A stretch of 64,000 bases of DNA. It comes from RPQJ01 sp963777725. GTDB taxonomy: Bacteria; Pseudomonadota; Gammaproteobacteria; Steroidobacterales; Steroidobacteraceae. Positions 16,656 through 25,907 of the stretch are shown here, in pieces. The notes beneath the pieces were generated by a model. That model did not search any database, was not told where the DNA came from, and saw only the letters and a program-made list of their open reading frames with translations. A program made the translations under genes and the position numbers. Numbering within the stretch: position 1 is the first letter of the stretch; every line of letters starts with the position of its first letter. The DNA is taken from NCBI GenBank assembly GCA_963777725.1, contig CAVZRR010000009.1, forward strand, positions 22,679 to 86,678. The letters run 5' to 3'.

Positions 16656-19600
16656 AACCAACGCCACCCGACCTGTCGGCCTCGGTCACGATCGACCCGG
16701 AAAATCCGTGGCTCGGTCTGTCGTCGTACTCCGAGGAGACCCGCGCGTATTTCCACGGCCGGGACGAGGAAGCGGCCGAGCTCGCTCGTCGCGTGCAGCG
16801 CAAGCTCCTCACCGTGCTGTTCGGCCAGTCCGGGCTCGGCAAGACTTCGCTGCTGCGGGCCGGCCTCGTGCCGCGGCTGCGCGGCGAGGGCTTCTGCCCG
16901 ATATACGTGCGCGTGGACTACTCGCCCGAGTCGCCGCCGCCGTCGGAGCAGATCAAGCAGGCGATCTTCAGGGCCACCGCCGCAGCCGGCCACTGGTCCC
17001 GGCCCGGGTCGGCGATCGAGGGTGAATCGTTGTGGGAGTTCCTGCATCACCGCGGCGATCTGCTGCGCGATGCGGCCGGCCGCACGCTGCTGCCCCTGCT
17101 GATCTTCGACCAGTTCGAGGAGATCTTCACGCTGGCGCAGGCGGATGACGCTGGTCGGCAGCGCGCGAAGGCATTTCTCGAGGACCTCGCGGATCTCGTC
17201 GAGAACCGCCCGCCGGCGGATCTCGAGCGACGGCTCGAGCACGACGAGGCCGACGCCGGGCACTACGACTTCTCGCGCGCCGACTACCGGATCCTGATCG
17301 CACTTCGCGAGGACTACCTCGCCCACCTCGAGAGCGTGAAAGGCATCATGCCCTCGATCACGCAGAACCGCATGCGACTGGCGCGCATGAGCGGCGCGCA
17401 GGCGTTGAGCGCCGTGGTCAAGCCGGGCGGGCGGCTCGTATCGCAGGAAGTGGCCGAGTCGATCGTCCGCTTCGTTGCCGGTGGCTCGGAACTCACGAAT
17501 GCCGAGGTCGAGCCATCGTTGCTGAGCCTCGTGTGCCGCGAGTTGAACACCGTGCGCCTGAACCAAAGTCGCGCGGAAATCTCGGCCGACCTGCTGGCGG
17601 GTTCGCGAGACACGATCCTCACGGAGTTCTATGAGCGGGCGCTCGCCGACCAGCCGGCCGGCGTGCGACGGGTGATCGAGGACGAGTTGCTGACGGAGTC
17701 CGGCTATCGCGAAAGCCTGGCCGAAGAACGCGTGACGAAGGCTCTCGCCGCGGCCGGTGCGGCGCCGGACGCGCTCGCGAAGCTGGTAGACCGTCGCCTG
17801 CTGCGCATCGAGGAACGGCTCGACATGCGCCGCGTGGAACTCACGCACGACGTGCTGTGCAGCGTCGTGCGCGGCAGCCGCGACCTGCGCCACGAACGCG
17901 AGGCCCGCGACGAGGCCGAACGCCAGCTCGCCGCGCAGCAGGCGCGCGAGGCGGAGACGCATCGCACGCTCGTCCGCACGCGCAAGGTGGCGCTCGTCAG
18001 CGCGGTGCTGATGCTGGTGGCCGTCGCCAGCGCCGTGTTCGGCTGGGTCAATTACCGCCGGGCGCACCAGGCGGACCTCGCGGCGCAGCAGGCGCGCGCC
18101 GACGCGGAAAAGCTCGTCGGGTTCCTGATCGAAGATTTCTACGCCGAGCTCGAGCCGACCGGGCGACTGGAAACCATGGGCAAGCTCGCGCACCTGGCCG
18201 TGAGCTATTACGACGGGCTGCCGCCAGAGCTCCGGACGCCCCAGACGCAGCTCTACCGTGGCATGGCGCTGGTGCGCGAAGGCGGCGCGCTGCTCGCCCG
18301 GGGCGACGTCGAGGCCGCCAACCCGAAGCTCGACGAGGCTCGGGCGCTGTTCGAGGCATTGCGGGCGGCGGACGCCAGCAACGAACAGGCCACGATCGGC
18401 CTCGCACTGACGCTTTTCGCTCGGTTCTCGAGTTGGGGTCCCGCCGGCGCGCCGGGCGGCAAGGAAGGCGACCTGCAGCTGGCTGCGGACCTGCTGCGGC
18501 CCCTCGTCCAGGAAGCGACGGGTTCGCGCCAGGCGAAAGTCGTCTATGCGGACGTGCTGAATTTCCTCAGCCACCAGCAGACGAAGGAAATGGGCATCGC
18601 CACCTGCGAGGAGGCGCGCAAGGTCCTCGTCGGCCTGGGCGCGCTCGACTTCACCGACCTGAACGCCGCGTCGATCTACGCCGACACCAGCGACTCGCAG
18701 GCCCGTCACGCCCTGGCGCTCGGCAGGCTGGAGGAGTCCGAACGGCTCACGCACGAGGTCTACGCGATCGCCGAAAAGGTGCTGGCGCAGCGCCCGGGGG
18801 ACTTCCGATCCATGCGCAATCGCGCGCTGGCGGCCGACCTCCTCGGCCAACTGGCCATGCGCCGCCACGACTATGTCGCCGCCGCGGAGTACGCGGCACG
18901 AACCGAACTGGCCGGCCAGAACTATGTGCAGTTCAACCCGTCGGACCTGAGTGCCTGGGACTACTGGATCCGCGGCAAGGACCAGGTGTCCGATACGCTG
19001 TTCGAGCGCGGCCGCGTGCTCGAGTCGATCGACGTGCTGCGCGCCGCCGTGGCGCTGGAGAAGGACGCCCGCCTGCCATCCAGCCTCAGTCCGCAGCTCA
19101 ACTGGACGTGGGCCGAGCTCGCAGGACAGGAAGCCCGGTCCGGGCAACGAGCCAATGCGGAGAAGTCGCTGCGGGAAGCGATTCGTGCGAACGACGAATT
19201 GTTGAAGGTCTCCGGCAATACCGGCCAATGGCGCGAACTGCTGCCGCTGATGCCCGATGCGTGGCGGCAGCGGTTGGACCTGTATTTCGGGGACTACCCG
19301 GCCGCGCTCGAGGGCTCCGCAGCAAATGCACGTCGCCTGGGTGGGCTGCAGTTGCCGGCGGATGACGAGAACGCCCAACGGATTCGTGCCAATCTGCTGC
19401 GTTTCACGCTCGGCACCGCAGCAATGGCGGCCCTGCGACTTGGCCGCGACGCCGAAGCCGAGAGCGCGCTGCGGGAGCGGCTGACCCTGCCGCCCAACCC
19501 GTTCTCCGGAGCCGATCCGCAGGATGAGGTGTCGCGCTCCCAGGTGATGCTGGCCCACGCCGTCACACGGCAGGGTCGTAGCGCCGAGGCGCGCGAGATC

Positions 19601-19852
19601 CTGCAGCCCGCACTGCAGCGCTATCGCGCCGCACAAACGCAAGGCGCCAGCGGCATCACGTTCCAGCGTGATCTCGCCTATGCCCTTTATGCCAACGCAA
19701 TCGCGCAGGACGGCGACCGCGAGGGCCGGGAGCAACGGGAAGCGTCGCTGGCGGAGGCCGCGAAACTGCTGTCGAACCTGCCGGCGGAGGCGCAGCAGAT
19801 CTGGGACATACGCGTGGTGGCCGACCTGGTCGACGCCGCCCGGGGCAGTTGA
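16652..19852 (+). CDS. nSTAND NTPase with transmembrane helix and TPR-like repeats
   Basis: A 1066-residue protein. The novel-STAND NTPase part (about residues 15-420) has Walker A GQSGLGKTS (58-66), Walker B LLIFDQFEE (149-157), and the sensor-like RADYRILIALREDYLA. A coiled stretch (410-445) leads to one transmembrane helix (about 446-467), then some 600 residues of helical repeats with TPR character (for example LDEARALFEALRAADASNEQ and EAESALRERL). The topology places the NTPase in the cytoplasm and probably the repeats in the periplasm. nSTAND proteins are threat-sensing oligomerising switches in prokaryotes and eukaryotes. The ATGA overlap with the SIR2-TIR gene suggests that NTPase assembly controls that effector. 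The next gene, HMG-CoA reductase, starts 21 bases later. Confidence 0.88.
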   Translation: MKPTPPDLSASVTIDPENPWLGLSSYSEETRAYFHGRDEEAAELARRVQRKLLTVLFGQSGLGKTSLLRAGLVPRLRGEGFCPIYVRVDYSPESPPPSEQIKQAIFRATAAAGHWSRPGSAIEGESLWEFLHHRGDLLRDAAGRTLLPLLIFDQFEEIFTLAQADDAGRQRAKAFLEDLADLVENRPPADLERRLEHDEADAGHYDFSRADYRILIALREDYLAHLESVKGIMPSITQNRMRLARMSGAQALSAVVKPGGRLVSQEVAESIVRFVAGGSELTNAEVEPSLLSLVCRELNTVRLNQSRAEISADLLAGSRDTILTEFYERALADQPAGVRRVIEDELLTESGYRESLAEERVTKALAAAGAAPDALAKLVDRRLLRIEERLDMRRVELTHDVLCSVVRGSRDLRHEREARDEAERQLAAQQAREAETHRTLVRTRKVALVSAVLMLVAVASAVFGWVNYRRAHQADLAAQQARADAEKLVGFLIEDFYAELEPTGRLETMGKLAHLAVSYYDGLPPELRTPQTQLYRGMALVREGGALLARGDVEAANPKLDEARALFEALRAADASNEQATIGLALTLFARFSSWGPAGAPGGKEGDLQLAADLLRPLVQEATGSRQAKVVYADVLNFLSHQQTKEMGIATCEEARKVLVGLGALDFTDLNAASIYADTSDSQARHALALGRLEESERLTHEVYAIAEKVLAQRPGDFRSMRNRALAADLLGQLAMRRHDYVAAAEYAARTELAGQNYVQFNPSDLSAWDYWIRGKDQVSDTLFERGRVLESIDVLRAAVALEKDARLPSSLSPQLNWTWAELAGQEARSGQRANAEKSLREAIRANDELLKVSGNTGQWRELLPLMPDAWRQRLDLYFGDYPAALEGSAANARRLGGLQLPADDENAQRIRANLLRFTLGTAAMAALRLGRDAEAESALRERLTLPPNPFSGADPQDEVSRSQVMLAHAVTRQGRSAEAREILQPALQRYRAAQTQGASGITFQRDLAYALYANAIAQDGDREGREQREASLAEAAKLLSNLPAEAQQIWDIRVVADLVDAARGS

Positions 19853-19873
19853 CGAACCTGCGGAGCAAGGACG

Positions 19874-21049
19874 ATGTCTGACCGAGCACCGATCCCACGT
19901 GACCCGGACAACGACTACACGCCGGAAATGGCCGAGCGCCGGGCCGAGTTCCTGCGCGAGAAGACCGGCACGACGCTGAACCACGTGCGGCGCGCGTCGT
20001 TCGACCCGGCCGTGCTGCCCGGCAACATCGAGAATTTCATCGGCGTCGCGCAGGTGCCGATCGGCCTGGCGGGGCCGCTGCGCATCAATGGCGAGCACGC
20101 CCAGGGCGACTTCTACGTGCCGCTCGCGACCACGGAAGGCACGCTGGTCGCGAGCTACAGCCGCGGCATGCGGGTGGTGTCCGAGTGCGGCGGCGTCACG
20201 GCGACCGTCGTCAAGCGTTCGATGCAACGCGCGCCCGTGTTCATGTTCGGCACCGCGCGCGAGGCGCGCGATTTCGGCGAGTGGCTGACCCAGCGCTTCG
20301 ACGACGTGAAGCAGGCCGCGGAAGCGACCACGCGCAGCGGGCGGCTGGTCGAGATCGAGCAGTACGCGATCGGCAACCTGCTCTACCTGCGCTTCAACTA
20401 CACGACGGGCGACGCGGCCGGCCAGAACATGACGGGCAAGGCCACGCATGCCGCCTGCGAGTGGATCCACGCGACGCACCCGTCGCGGCCGAAGTACATG
20501 CTGTCCGGCAGCATCGACACCGACAAGAAGCACTCGGCGATCAACACGCTGCGCACGCGCGGCCGCCGCGTGGTCGCCGAGGCCGTGATCAAGAACGACG
20601 TGCTGCAGCGACTGATGCGCGTGGACACGCGCACGCTGTTCAAGGCGCGGCAGGTGTCGAACGCCGGGGCGTTGCTCGCCGGCACGGCCTACAACGGGCC
20701 ACACGCGGCGAACGGCATCACGGCGATGTTCATCGCCACGGGACAGGACGTCGCCAACGTCGCGGAGTCGCACGCGGGCATCACCTACGCGCAGCTGCTC
20801 GACAACGGCGACTACTACTGGTCCGTGACGCTGACCTCGCTGATCGTCGCGACCTACGGCGGCGGCACCGGCCTGCCGACGCAGCGCGAGTGCCTCGAGC
20901 TGCTCGACTGCTACGGCAATGGCAAGGCCGACAAGCTCGCCGAGATCGTCGCGGCCGTGGTGCTCGCGGGCGACATCTCGCTCGGCAGCGCCGTGCTCGC
21001 CGGCGACTGGGTGACGAGCCACGAGAAGCTGGGCCGCAACCGGCCCTGA
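19874..21049 (+). CDS. Hydroxymethylglutaryl-CoA reductase, class I type
   Basis: A 391-residue enzyme reducing HMG-CoA to mevalonate. Recognisable blocks are ENFIGVAQVPIGLAGPL, ATTEGTLVASYSRG (catalytic Glu), TGDAAGQNM (nucleotide-binding DAMGMN counterpart), DTDKKHSAIN (catalytic Lys), TGQDVANVAE (catalytic Asp) and C-terminal SHEKLGRN (general-acid His). AAGGA precedes the ATG at 19874. No other mevalonate-pathway gene is in the window. The enzyme is uncommon among gammaproteobacteria, most of which use the MEP pathway alone, so mevalonate-derived isoprenoids or a special product are possible. It could be cotranscribed with the nSTAND gene; whether this is functional or accidental is unclear. 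Confidence 0.9.
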   Translation: MSDRAPIPRDPDNDYTPEMAERRAEFLREKTGTTLNHVRRASFDPAVLPGNIENFIGVAQVPIGLAGPLRINGEHAQGDFYVPLATTEGTLVASYSRGMRVVSECGGVTATVVKRSMQRAPVFMFGTAREARDFGEWLTQRFDDVKQAAEATTRSGRLVEIEQYAIGNLLYLRFNYTTGDAAGQNMTGKATHAACEWIHATHPSRPKYMLSGSIDTDKKHSAINTLRTRGRRVVAEAVIKNDVLQRLMRVDTRTLFKARQVSNAGALLAGTAYNGPHAANGITAMFIATGQDVANVAESHAGITYAQLLDNGDYYWSVTLTSLIVATYGGGTGLPTQRECLELLDCYGNGKADKLAEIVAAVVLAGDISLGSAVLAGDWVTSHEKLGRNRP

Positions 21050-21053
21050 GCCG

Positions 21054-22121
21054 TCACGGCACCAGCGACAGGAACAGGAACGCCGCGAAGATCACCAGCT
21101 GCACGGCGCCCTGCATCATGTTGGTCCGGCCGCTGCCGAGCGCGATCGAGCCAACCACGAAGCTGAGCGTCATCAGCACCATGTCCTTCGCCGCGAGACC
21201 GAGCACCAGCGGCAGGTCGAACAGCGCCGCGACCAGCACCACCGCCGGCACGGTGAGCCCGATGCTGGCGAGCGCCGAACCCAGCGCCAGGTTCAGGCTG
21301 GTCTGGAATCGGTTGGCCAGCGCGGCACGCAGCGCCGAAACGGTCTCGGGCAGCAACACGACGAGCGCGATCGCGATGCCGACGACGGCGTGCGGCGCGC
21401 CGGCGGCCCGCACAGCCGCCTCGATCAGCGGCGACAACATCTTGGCGAGGCCGACGACCGACACCAGCGAAACCAGCAACAGCGCCAGGCTCGCCAGCGC
21501 CTGCCTGACCGAGGGCGGCGGCGCGTGGCTCGCCTCGTTGGCCGGATCGACCCGCGGCAGGAAATAATCGCGATGGCGCACGGTCTGGAAGAACACGAAC
21601 ACGCACCACAGCAGCAGCGACGAAACCCCGACGAACGCCAGCTGGGTCGGTGAATAGCTGCCGCCCGCCGCGCTCTTCGTGAACACGGGCATGACCAGCA
21701 CGAGCGTCGCCAGCGTGACCATGGCCCCAAACGCGGGACCGGCACCCTCGATCCGGAAGGTCTGTTCGCGGTGGCGCAAGCCGCCCAGCAGCAGGCAGAT
21801 GCCGATCACGCCACTGCTGATGATCATCACGGTCGCATAGACCGTGTCGCGCGCCAGGGCCGCCTTGTCCGGCCCACCAGCCAGCATCAGCGAAATGATC
21901 AGCGCGACCTCGATTGCCGTGATCGCCAGTGCGAGCACCAGCGTGCCGAACGGTTCGCCCACCCGATGCGCAACGACCTCGGCGTGGTGGACCGCGGCCA
22001 GCACGGAAGCCACCAGTGCGATCACCGAGAGCACGGCCAGTGCCGTCCCGAGCGGCATCAGCAGCGTGGTTGCCAGCAGCGACGCGGCGCCCAACGGGAC
22101 GAAAACGGGCCAATGGGTCAA
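21054..22121 (-). CDS. ChaA-like calcium/cation:proton antiporter
   Basis: A 355-residue inner membrane exchanger with about eleven helices. The two alpha-repeats of the Ca2+:cation antiporter superfamily are visible: GEPFGTLVLALAITAIEVAL in the first half, and VVLLPETVSALRAALANRFQ then LNLALGSALASIGL in the second. This arrangement matches ChaA (Ca2+/H+, Na+(K+)/H+ exchange). The start is uncertain: I chose the TTG at 22121 just before the first helix because no ATG precedes it without adding a non-homologous leader. It ends four bases from the HMG-CoA reductase stop, in convergent orientation. Confidence 0.85.
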   Translation of the reverse strand: MTHWPVFVPLGAASLLATTLLMPLGTALAVLSVIALVASVLAAVHHAEVVAHRVGEPFGTLVLALAITAIEVALIISLMLAGGPDKAALARDTVYATVMIISSGVIGICLLLGGLRHREQTFRIEGAGPAFGAMVTLATLVLVMPVFTKSAAGGSYSPTQLAFVGVSSLLLWCVFVFFQTVRHRDYFLPRVDPANEASHAPPPSVRQALASLALLLVSLVSVVGLAKMLSPLIEAAVRAAGAPHAVVGIAIALVVLLPETVSALRAALANRFQTSLNLALGSALASIGLTVPAVVLVAALFDLPLVLGLAAKDMVLMTLSFVVGSIALGSGRTNMMQGAVQLVIFAAFLFLSLVP

Positions 22122-22182
22122 AGCTGTCGCTCTTCTGCGGTGACGGGCCGATAGAATGGCAGACAAACCCGGAGCCCCGCCA

Positions 22183-22602
22183 ATGAGATCAAAGGCCTTC
22201 CCACTGCTGCTGCTCGCCTGTGCAGCGCTCACGCCAACGATCGCGAGCGCCTTCACTTTCGGCTTCCTGCGCAACACCGTGCTGCAGCGGCTCACACCGG
22301 AAGACATCCAGATCGGCAGCCGGGCGACGCGCGTCGCGCTCGACAGCGGCGAGAACGGCGAGTGGTCGAATCCAGCCACCGGCGCGTCCGGCACGATCCG
22401 CATCCTCGCCACCGTCGACGTGGACGATCGCAGGGGTTGCCGGCGCACCCGGCTCGCGGTCACCGCCGGCGGGCAGACCGGCAGCGGCACCTACATCCTC
22501 TGCAAGGTTCCGAGCGGCGAGTGGAACTTCTACACGCCGCGGCCCGGCGCCACGCTGACGCCGTCTCAGGCCGAACCAGGCGCCCCGGCAAACGCGACGT
22601 AG
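22183..22602 (+). CDS. Exported small protein, surface-antigen-like fold
   Basis: A 139-residue protein with a signal peptide (about residues 1-22, ending IASA). The mature part has the W-S-N-x-x-T-G-x-x-G pattern, a CRRTRLAVTAGG segment and a final YILCKVPSGEWNFY, which recalls the RT0821/Lpp0805-type surface antigen domain found in small outer-membrane proteins. Two cysteines could pair. The ATG at 22183 has GGAG eight bases upstream; another ATG at 22156 would add nine residues before the signal peptide. Its last 37 bases overlap the end of the alaX gene on the other strand. Function unknown. Confidence 0.65.
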   Translation: MRSKAFPLLLLACAALTPTIASAFTFGFLRNTVLQRLTPEDIQIGSRATRVALDSGENGEWSNPATGASGTIRILATVDVDDRRGCRRTRLAVTAGGQTGSGTYILCKVPSGEWNFYTPRPGATLTPSQAEPGAPANAT

Positions 22603-23291
22603 ACGCGCTTGTTGCGCCGTCCCTTGCTCTCGACCTTGGTCACCGCGACGGGTCCGATCTCGCCGGTCGCGGCGACGTGGGTGCCGCCGCAGGGCTGCAG
22701 GTCCACCCCGGGAATCTCGAGCAGCCGAATGCGGCCCGCGCCACGCGGCGGCTGCACGGACATCGTGCGCACGAGCTCGGGCTGACGATCGAGTTCCTCG
22801 TCGCTGATCCACTGCGAGCGGATCGGGTGGTTGGCGGCGATCAACGCGTTGACGGCCTCGCTCACTCGCTCCTTGTCGACCTCGTCCTGCGTGTCGAAAT
22901 CGAGCCGTCCCTTGTCGGCCGCAATCTGCCCACCCGTGACCCCATACCGCAGCACCGAGCCCAGCAGGTGCAGGCACGTGTGCATGCGCATGTGCGCGTG
23001 CCGGCGCTCCCAGTCGAGCGCAGCCTCGACCTCCTCGCCGACCGCGGGCACGATCTCGTCCGCGGCAAGCACGTGCAGGACCCGTCCGCCCTCGCCTTTG
23101 CGGGTGTCGACGATGCGCAGCTCGCGTCCATCCGCTGTCCGCAGCACGCCCGTGTCGCCGGGTTGCCCACCGCCGAGCGGATAGAACACGGTGCGGTCGA
23201 GCACGACGCCGCCCGCCGCGACCTCGACGACTCGCGCGGGACACTGGCGCAGGTACGCGTCCTGCTGGAACAGCGGTTCAGTGATCGGCAT
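22566..23291 (-). CDS. alaX: Alanyl-tRNA editing protein AlaX
   Basis: A 241-residue free-standing homologue of the AlaRS editing domain, which hydrolyses Ser-tRNA(Ala) or Gly-tRNA(Ala). Zinc ligands are HMRMH (about residues 100-104) and CGGTH (about 200-204). The N-terminal segment VVLDRTVFYPLGGGQPGDTG is typical and indicates the AlaX-M type with a partial beta-barrel. The ATG at 23291 lies inside the cytochrome gene's 3' end (14-base overlap), so it is translated from the same mRNA as that gene. Confidence 0.92.
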   Translation of the reverse strand: MPITEPLFQQDAYLRQCPARVVEVAAGGVVLDRTVFYPLGGGQPGDTGVLRTADGRELRIVDTRKGEGGRVLHVLAADEIVPAVGEEVEAALDWERRHAHMRMHTCLHLLGSVLRYGVTGGQIAADKGRLDFDTQDEVDKERVSEAVNALIAANHPIRSQWISDEELDRQPELVRTMSVQPPRGAGRIRLLEIPGVDLQPCGGTHVAATGEIGPVAVTKVESKGRRNKRVYVAFAGAPGSA

Positions 23292-23700
23292 CGGCGTCAC
23301 GGTCTTCCGGAACGAGCTTTTCGAGGAAATCCAGCACGATCGCCCGCTCCTCGGCATTGCGCACGCCGCCGAACGTCATGTCGATGCCGGGTGCAAACGC
23401 CTGCGGCGCCGCCAGGAATCGATCCAGCGTCGGCCGATCCCAGTGGCCCTCGATCTTGCGCAGCCCGGCCGAATACTCGAACGAGTCGAGGCTGGCGATC
23501 CGGCGCCCCACGACCTGCCACAGCGAAGGGCCTTCGAGCGGCGGCTCGTCCGGCTGGTACGCGTGGCAGGAGATGCACGCCTCGAAGGCCTCAGGTACCT
23601 CCAGCGCGGCCTCGGACGACGCCGCAGCCTCGCGGTTGCCGATCGCCAGGACCAGCCCAAGCATGACCGGCGTGATGATGCGAGTTCGATGCCTGCTCAT
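23278..23700 (-). CDS. Periplasmic cytochrome c, class I
   Basis: A 140-residue single-haem cytochrome with a signal peptide (residues 1-27) and haem motif CISCH. GPSLWQVVGRRIAS and the ligand methionine in GIDMTFGGV follow in the usual order for mitochondrial-type cytochrome c. GGAGG precedes the ATG at 23700. It is a small electron shuttle in the periplasm; the donor and acceptor cannot be told. It forms a two-gene unit with alaX, which has no obvious biochemical link. Confidence 0.9.
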   Translation of the reverse strand: MSRHRTRIITPVMLGLVLAIGNREAAASSEAALEVPEAFEACISCHAYQPDEPPLEGPSLWQVVGRRIASLDSFEYSAGLRKIEGHWDRPTLDRFLAAPQAFAPGIDMTFGGVRNAEERAIVLDFLEKLVPEDRDADADH

Positions 23701-23746
23701 TGATCCTCCACCTCCCCCCCCGAGTATCCATGGCGACGCGCGCGGG

Positions 23747-25765
23747 TCAAACCGTTGCAACCGCGGCGGGCGGCCAGAAGAAGTCGCGCGGCCGGCTCAG
23801 GAACCGGCGCAGCACCCGCGCCCAGAGCCCGCGCGTCTGCTCGGGCGTGATGCCACGCGAGCGCAGCGCGACCTTCAGCGCGAGCCAGAAGCTGACGACC
23901 AGGTTGACCAGGCCGATCAGCAGCACGCCCGCGAAGCTGACCACGACGGTCGACACCGGCACCGCGAACTCGAGCGCGTTCAAGCCGTAGGCGAAGTTGG
24001 CGCTCGAGAAGGCGACGTGACGGATGTCGAGCGGCAGTCCGAGCAGCTCACCCGCGATCGGCGTGCAGCCCAGCATGCAGCCGAACAGGAAGTTACCCGC
24101 CAGCGCGCCGAGATTGTGCTCGACGTAGTCGGCAAGCCGCCCGAGCCGTTCGTCCCCAAGCAGTCGGCGCAACGACTTCACGCGGCGCAGTCGCTCGGGC
24201 ACGCGGTGGTACAGCGACTGGTTGTCGTAATAGCCCGAGATGAGTCCGCTCAGGAAAAGATAGACGCCGGCGATCGCCGCGTGCAGCAGCGCGAGGCTGC
24301 GCCACGGATGCAGGTCGTGCAGCAGGTGCGCCGCCTTGTCCGGCCCCACCGGATCCCAGCCGAGGAACCGGCCCGCCGTCATCGCGATCGCAAACGCAGC
24401 GAGCAGGCAGATCGTCACGTTGCCCGCGATCGAGATCCACTGCGTGCGGCTTACCTCGGCCGCGAGGTCCGCCAGCACGTCCAGCCGCGCCTCGCGATTG
24501 TCCCGGCCGTCGAGTTCCGCGGCGAGCGTCGCGGCGGTCATCGCCGGTTGCTTGGTGGCGATGGTCAGGTGCAGCACGTGGATCAGCACGAAGCCGACGC
24601 CGTAGTTGAGGCTGAACGCGACCGCCTCCCAGACGGGGGGCAGGTCGAGCTTCGCGGTCAGGATCTTGACCAGCGCCATCGCGGCGATGATCAGTCCGGC
24701 CCCGGCCGCGGCGCGGTACATGGCGAAGTATTCGCCGCGGGACGCGGTGATGTAGTGCTCGCCGGAGTGGCTCGCCTGCTCCGTGACGCGCCGCGCGAGC
24801 AGTTCAGTGGTGCCGCGGAACAGGTCGCGGATGCTGTTGCGGCGATTCTCCTGCCGGACCAGGCGCAGGAAGAACTCGAGCTCGCGACTGTGCGCCACGC
24901 CGGCCGCGCCGGGTGCAGACGGCACGAGCAGCTCACGCAGCTCGCGCAGCCGCGCGAGGATCTGCTCGATCCGCGCCAGCAGGAAGACGAGGTTGACGCC
25001 GACGCCCGCCTCCCGGGAACGGCGGCGCAGCGTGTCCACGTACTCGTCGCACTGGCAGAGCAGCACCTCGAGGTGCCCGTCGTCGGGAGACGACGGCAAG
25101 GTCTCGGCATGGTGCTCGATGAAGCCACGCACCTCGGCCATCTGGGCGAGGAACGGCGATTCGTGGCGCGCCAGCGCGGGCAGGTACTGCAGCAGCGCGG
25201 TGTCGGTGCCGAGCGCCGCGAGCCGCACGGAATCGAGCCGCATTGCCTCGAGGGCCTCGTGGCGGCATTTGCGCCGCGCCGGCGCAAAGTCGTCGCCATC
25301 CACGCCGATCGCGTCGAGCAATGCGGCCCAGTCCGCGCGCGGCACGGCGAACATCCAGCGGTGATCCTCGGGGTGGTCGAACACCTCGACGACCAGGTCG
25401 CGCAGGTATTCGGTGTCCACCGCGGGGGGCAACAGTCGCCCGAGCAGGCGCCGGACCAGCCCGCTCATGAAACCCGGGTTGGTCAGGATGCCGGACTCCG
25501 CATAGAGAATGCGGTGCATCCGTGACGTGAGCAGGCCGCCGAGATGGGCGTTCAGGGCCGCTGCGAATTCGGGTCGGGCGCGCAGGACGCCGATCAACGA
25601 GCGCAAGTGCTCGCTGGCGGCCGCGAGGCTGTCGCGACCGCGGGGACGGATCTCGGCGACCAGCCGCGCGAGCCACTCGCCGGAAGTGACGGGCGGGCGG
25701 TCCTGGAGTTCCTGCAGCAGGCGGGCGAAGGCCTCCGTGCGATCGTCAGTCGCGCTGGGATTCAT
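23747..25765 (-). CDS. Gcr-type 'site-specific recombinase' family membrane protein
   Basis: A 672-residue protein matching the family annotated as site-specific recombinase (Gcr of Neisseria, PF10136-type). The first half is soluble and helical. The second half has several hydrophobic helices (AAAGAGLIIAAMALVKILTA, VTICLLAAFAIAMTAGRFLG, a late pair near LLIGLVNLVVSFWLALKVAL). No serine or tyrosine recombinase motif is visible, and the membrane helices argue against DNA recombination, so the historical name is probably misleading. The ATG at 25765 begins the family. It is transcribed away from the yqjD trio. Confidence 0.82.
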   Translation of the reverse strand: MNPSATDDRTEAFARLLQELQDRPPVTSGEWLARLVAEIRPRGRDSLAAASEHLRSLIGVLRARPEFAAALNAHLGGLLTSRMHRILYAESGILTNPGFMSGLVRRLLGRLLPPAVDTEYLRDLVVEVFDHPEDHRWMFAVPRADWAALLDAIGVDGDDFAPARRKCRHEALEAMRLDSVRLAALGTDTALLQYLPALARHESPFLAQMAEVRGFIEHHAETLPSSPDDGHLEVLLCQCDEYVDTLRRRSREAGVGVNLVFLLARIEQILARLRELRELLVPSAPGAAGVAHSRELEFFLRLVRQENRRNSIRDLFRGTTELLARRVTEQASHSGEHYITASRGEYFAMYRAAAGAGLIIAAMALVKILTAKLDLPPVWEAVAFSLNYGVGFVLIHVLHLTIATKQPAMTAATLAAELDGRDNREARLDVLADLAAEVSRTQWISIAGNVTICLLAAFAIAMTAGRFLGWDPVGPDKAAHLLHDLHPWRSLALLHAAIAGVYLFLSGLISGYYDNQSLYHRVPERLRRVKSLRRLLGDERLGRLADYVEHNLGALAGNFLFGCMLGCTPIAGELLGLPLDIRHVAFSSANFAYGLNALEFAVPVSTVVVSFAGVLLIGLVNLVVSFWLALKVALRSRGITPEQTRGLWARVLRRFLSRPRDFFWPPAAVATV

Positions 25766-25846
25766 GCATCGATCCGTGAAGGGCTACGTGGCGCCGATGT
25801 TACAACGGCGCCGCCGGTCGGCTGCGCCCGACAGGGAATCACACGA

Positions 25847-25875
25847 TTGTTCACCTGTGCCACGTGGCTTAGCAT
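25847..25875 (+). promoter_or_regulatory. Candidate promoter for the yqjDEK operon
   Basis: TTGTTC and TAGCAT are separated by 17 bases, ending 32 bases before the start codon. Matches to the -35/-10 consensus are moderate (3/6 and 4/6). Confidence 0.4.
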
Positions 25876-25907
25876 GGGCCTGCACCGCTGCCGAAGGAGG
25901 AATTCCC

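Noticed and set aside
23747..25765. Mobile element call from the 'site-specific recombinase' family name
   Set aside because: No serine or tyrosine recombinase catalytic residues, several membrane helices, and no attachment sites or integrase features around it.
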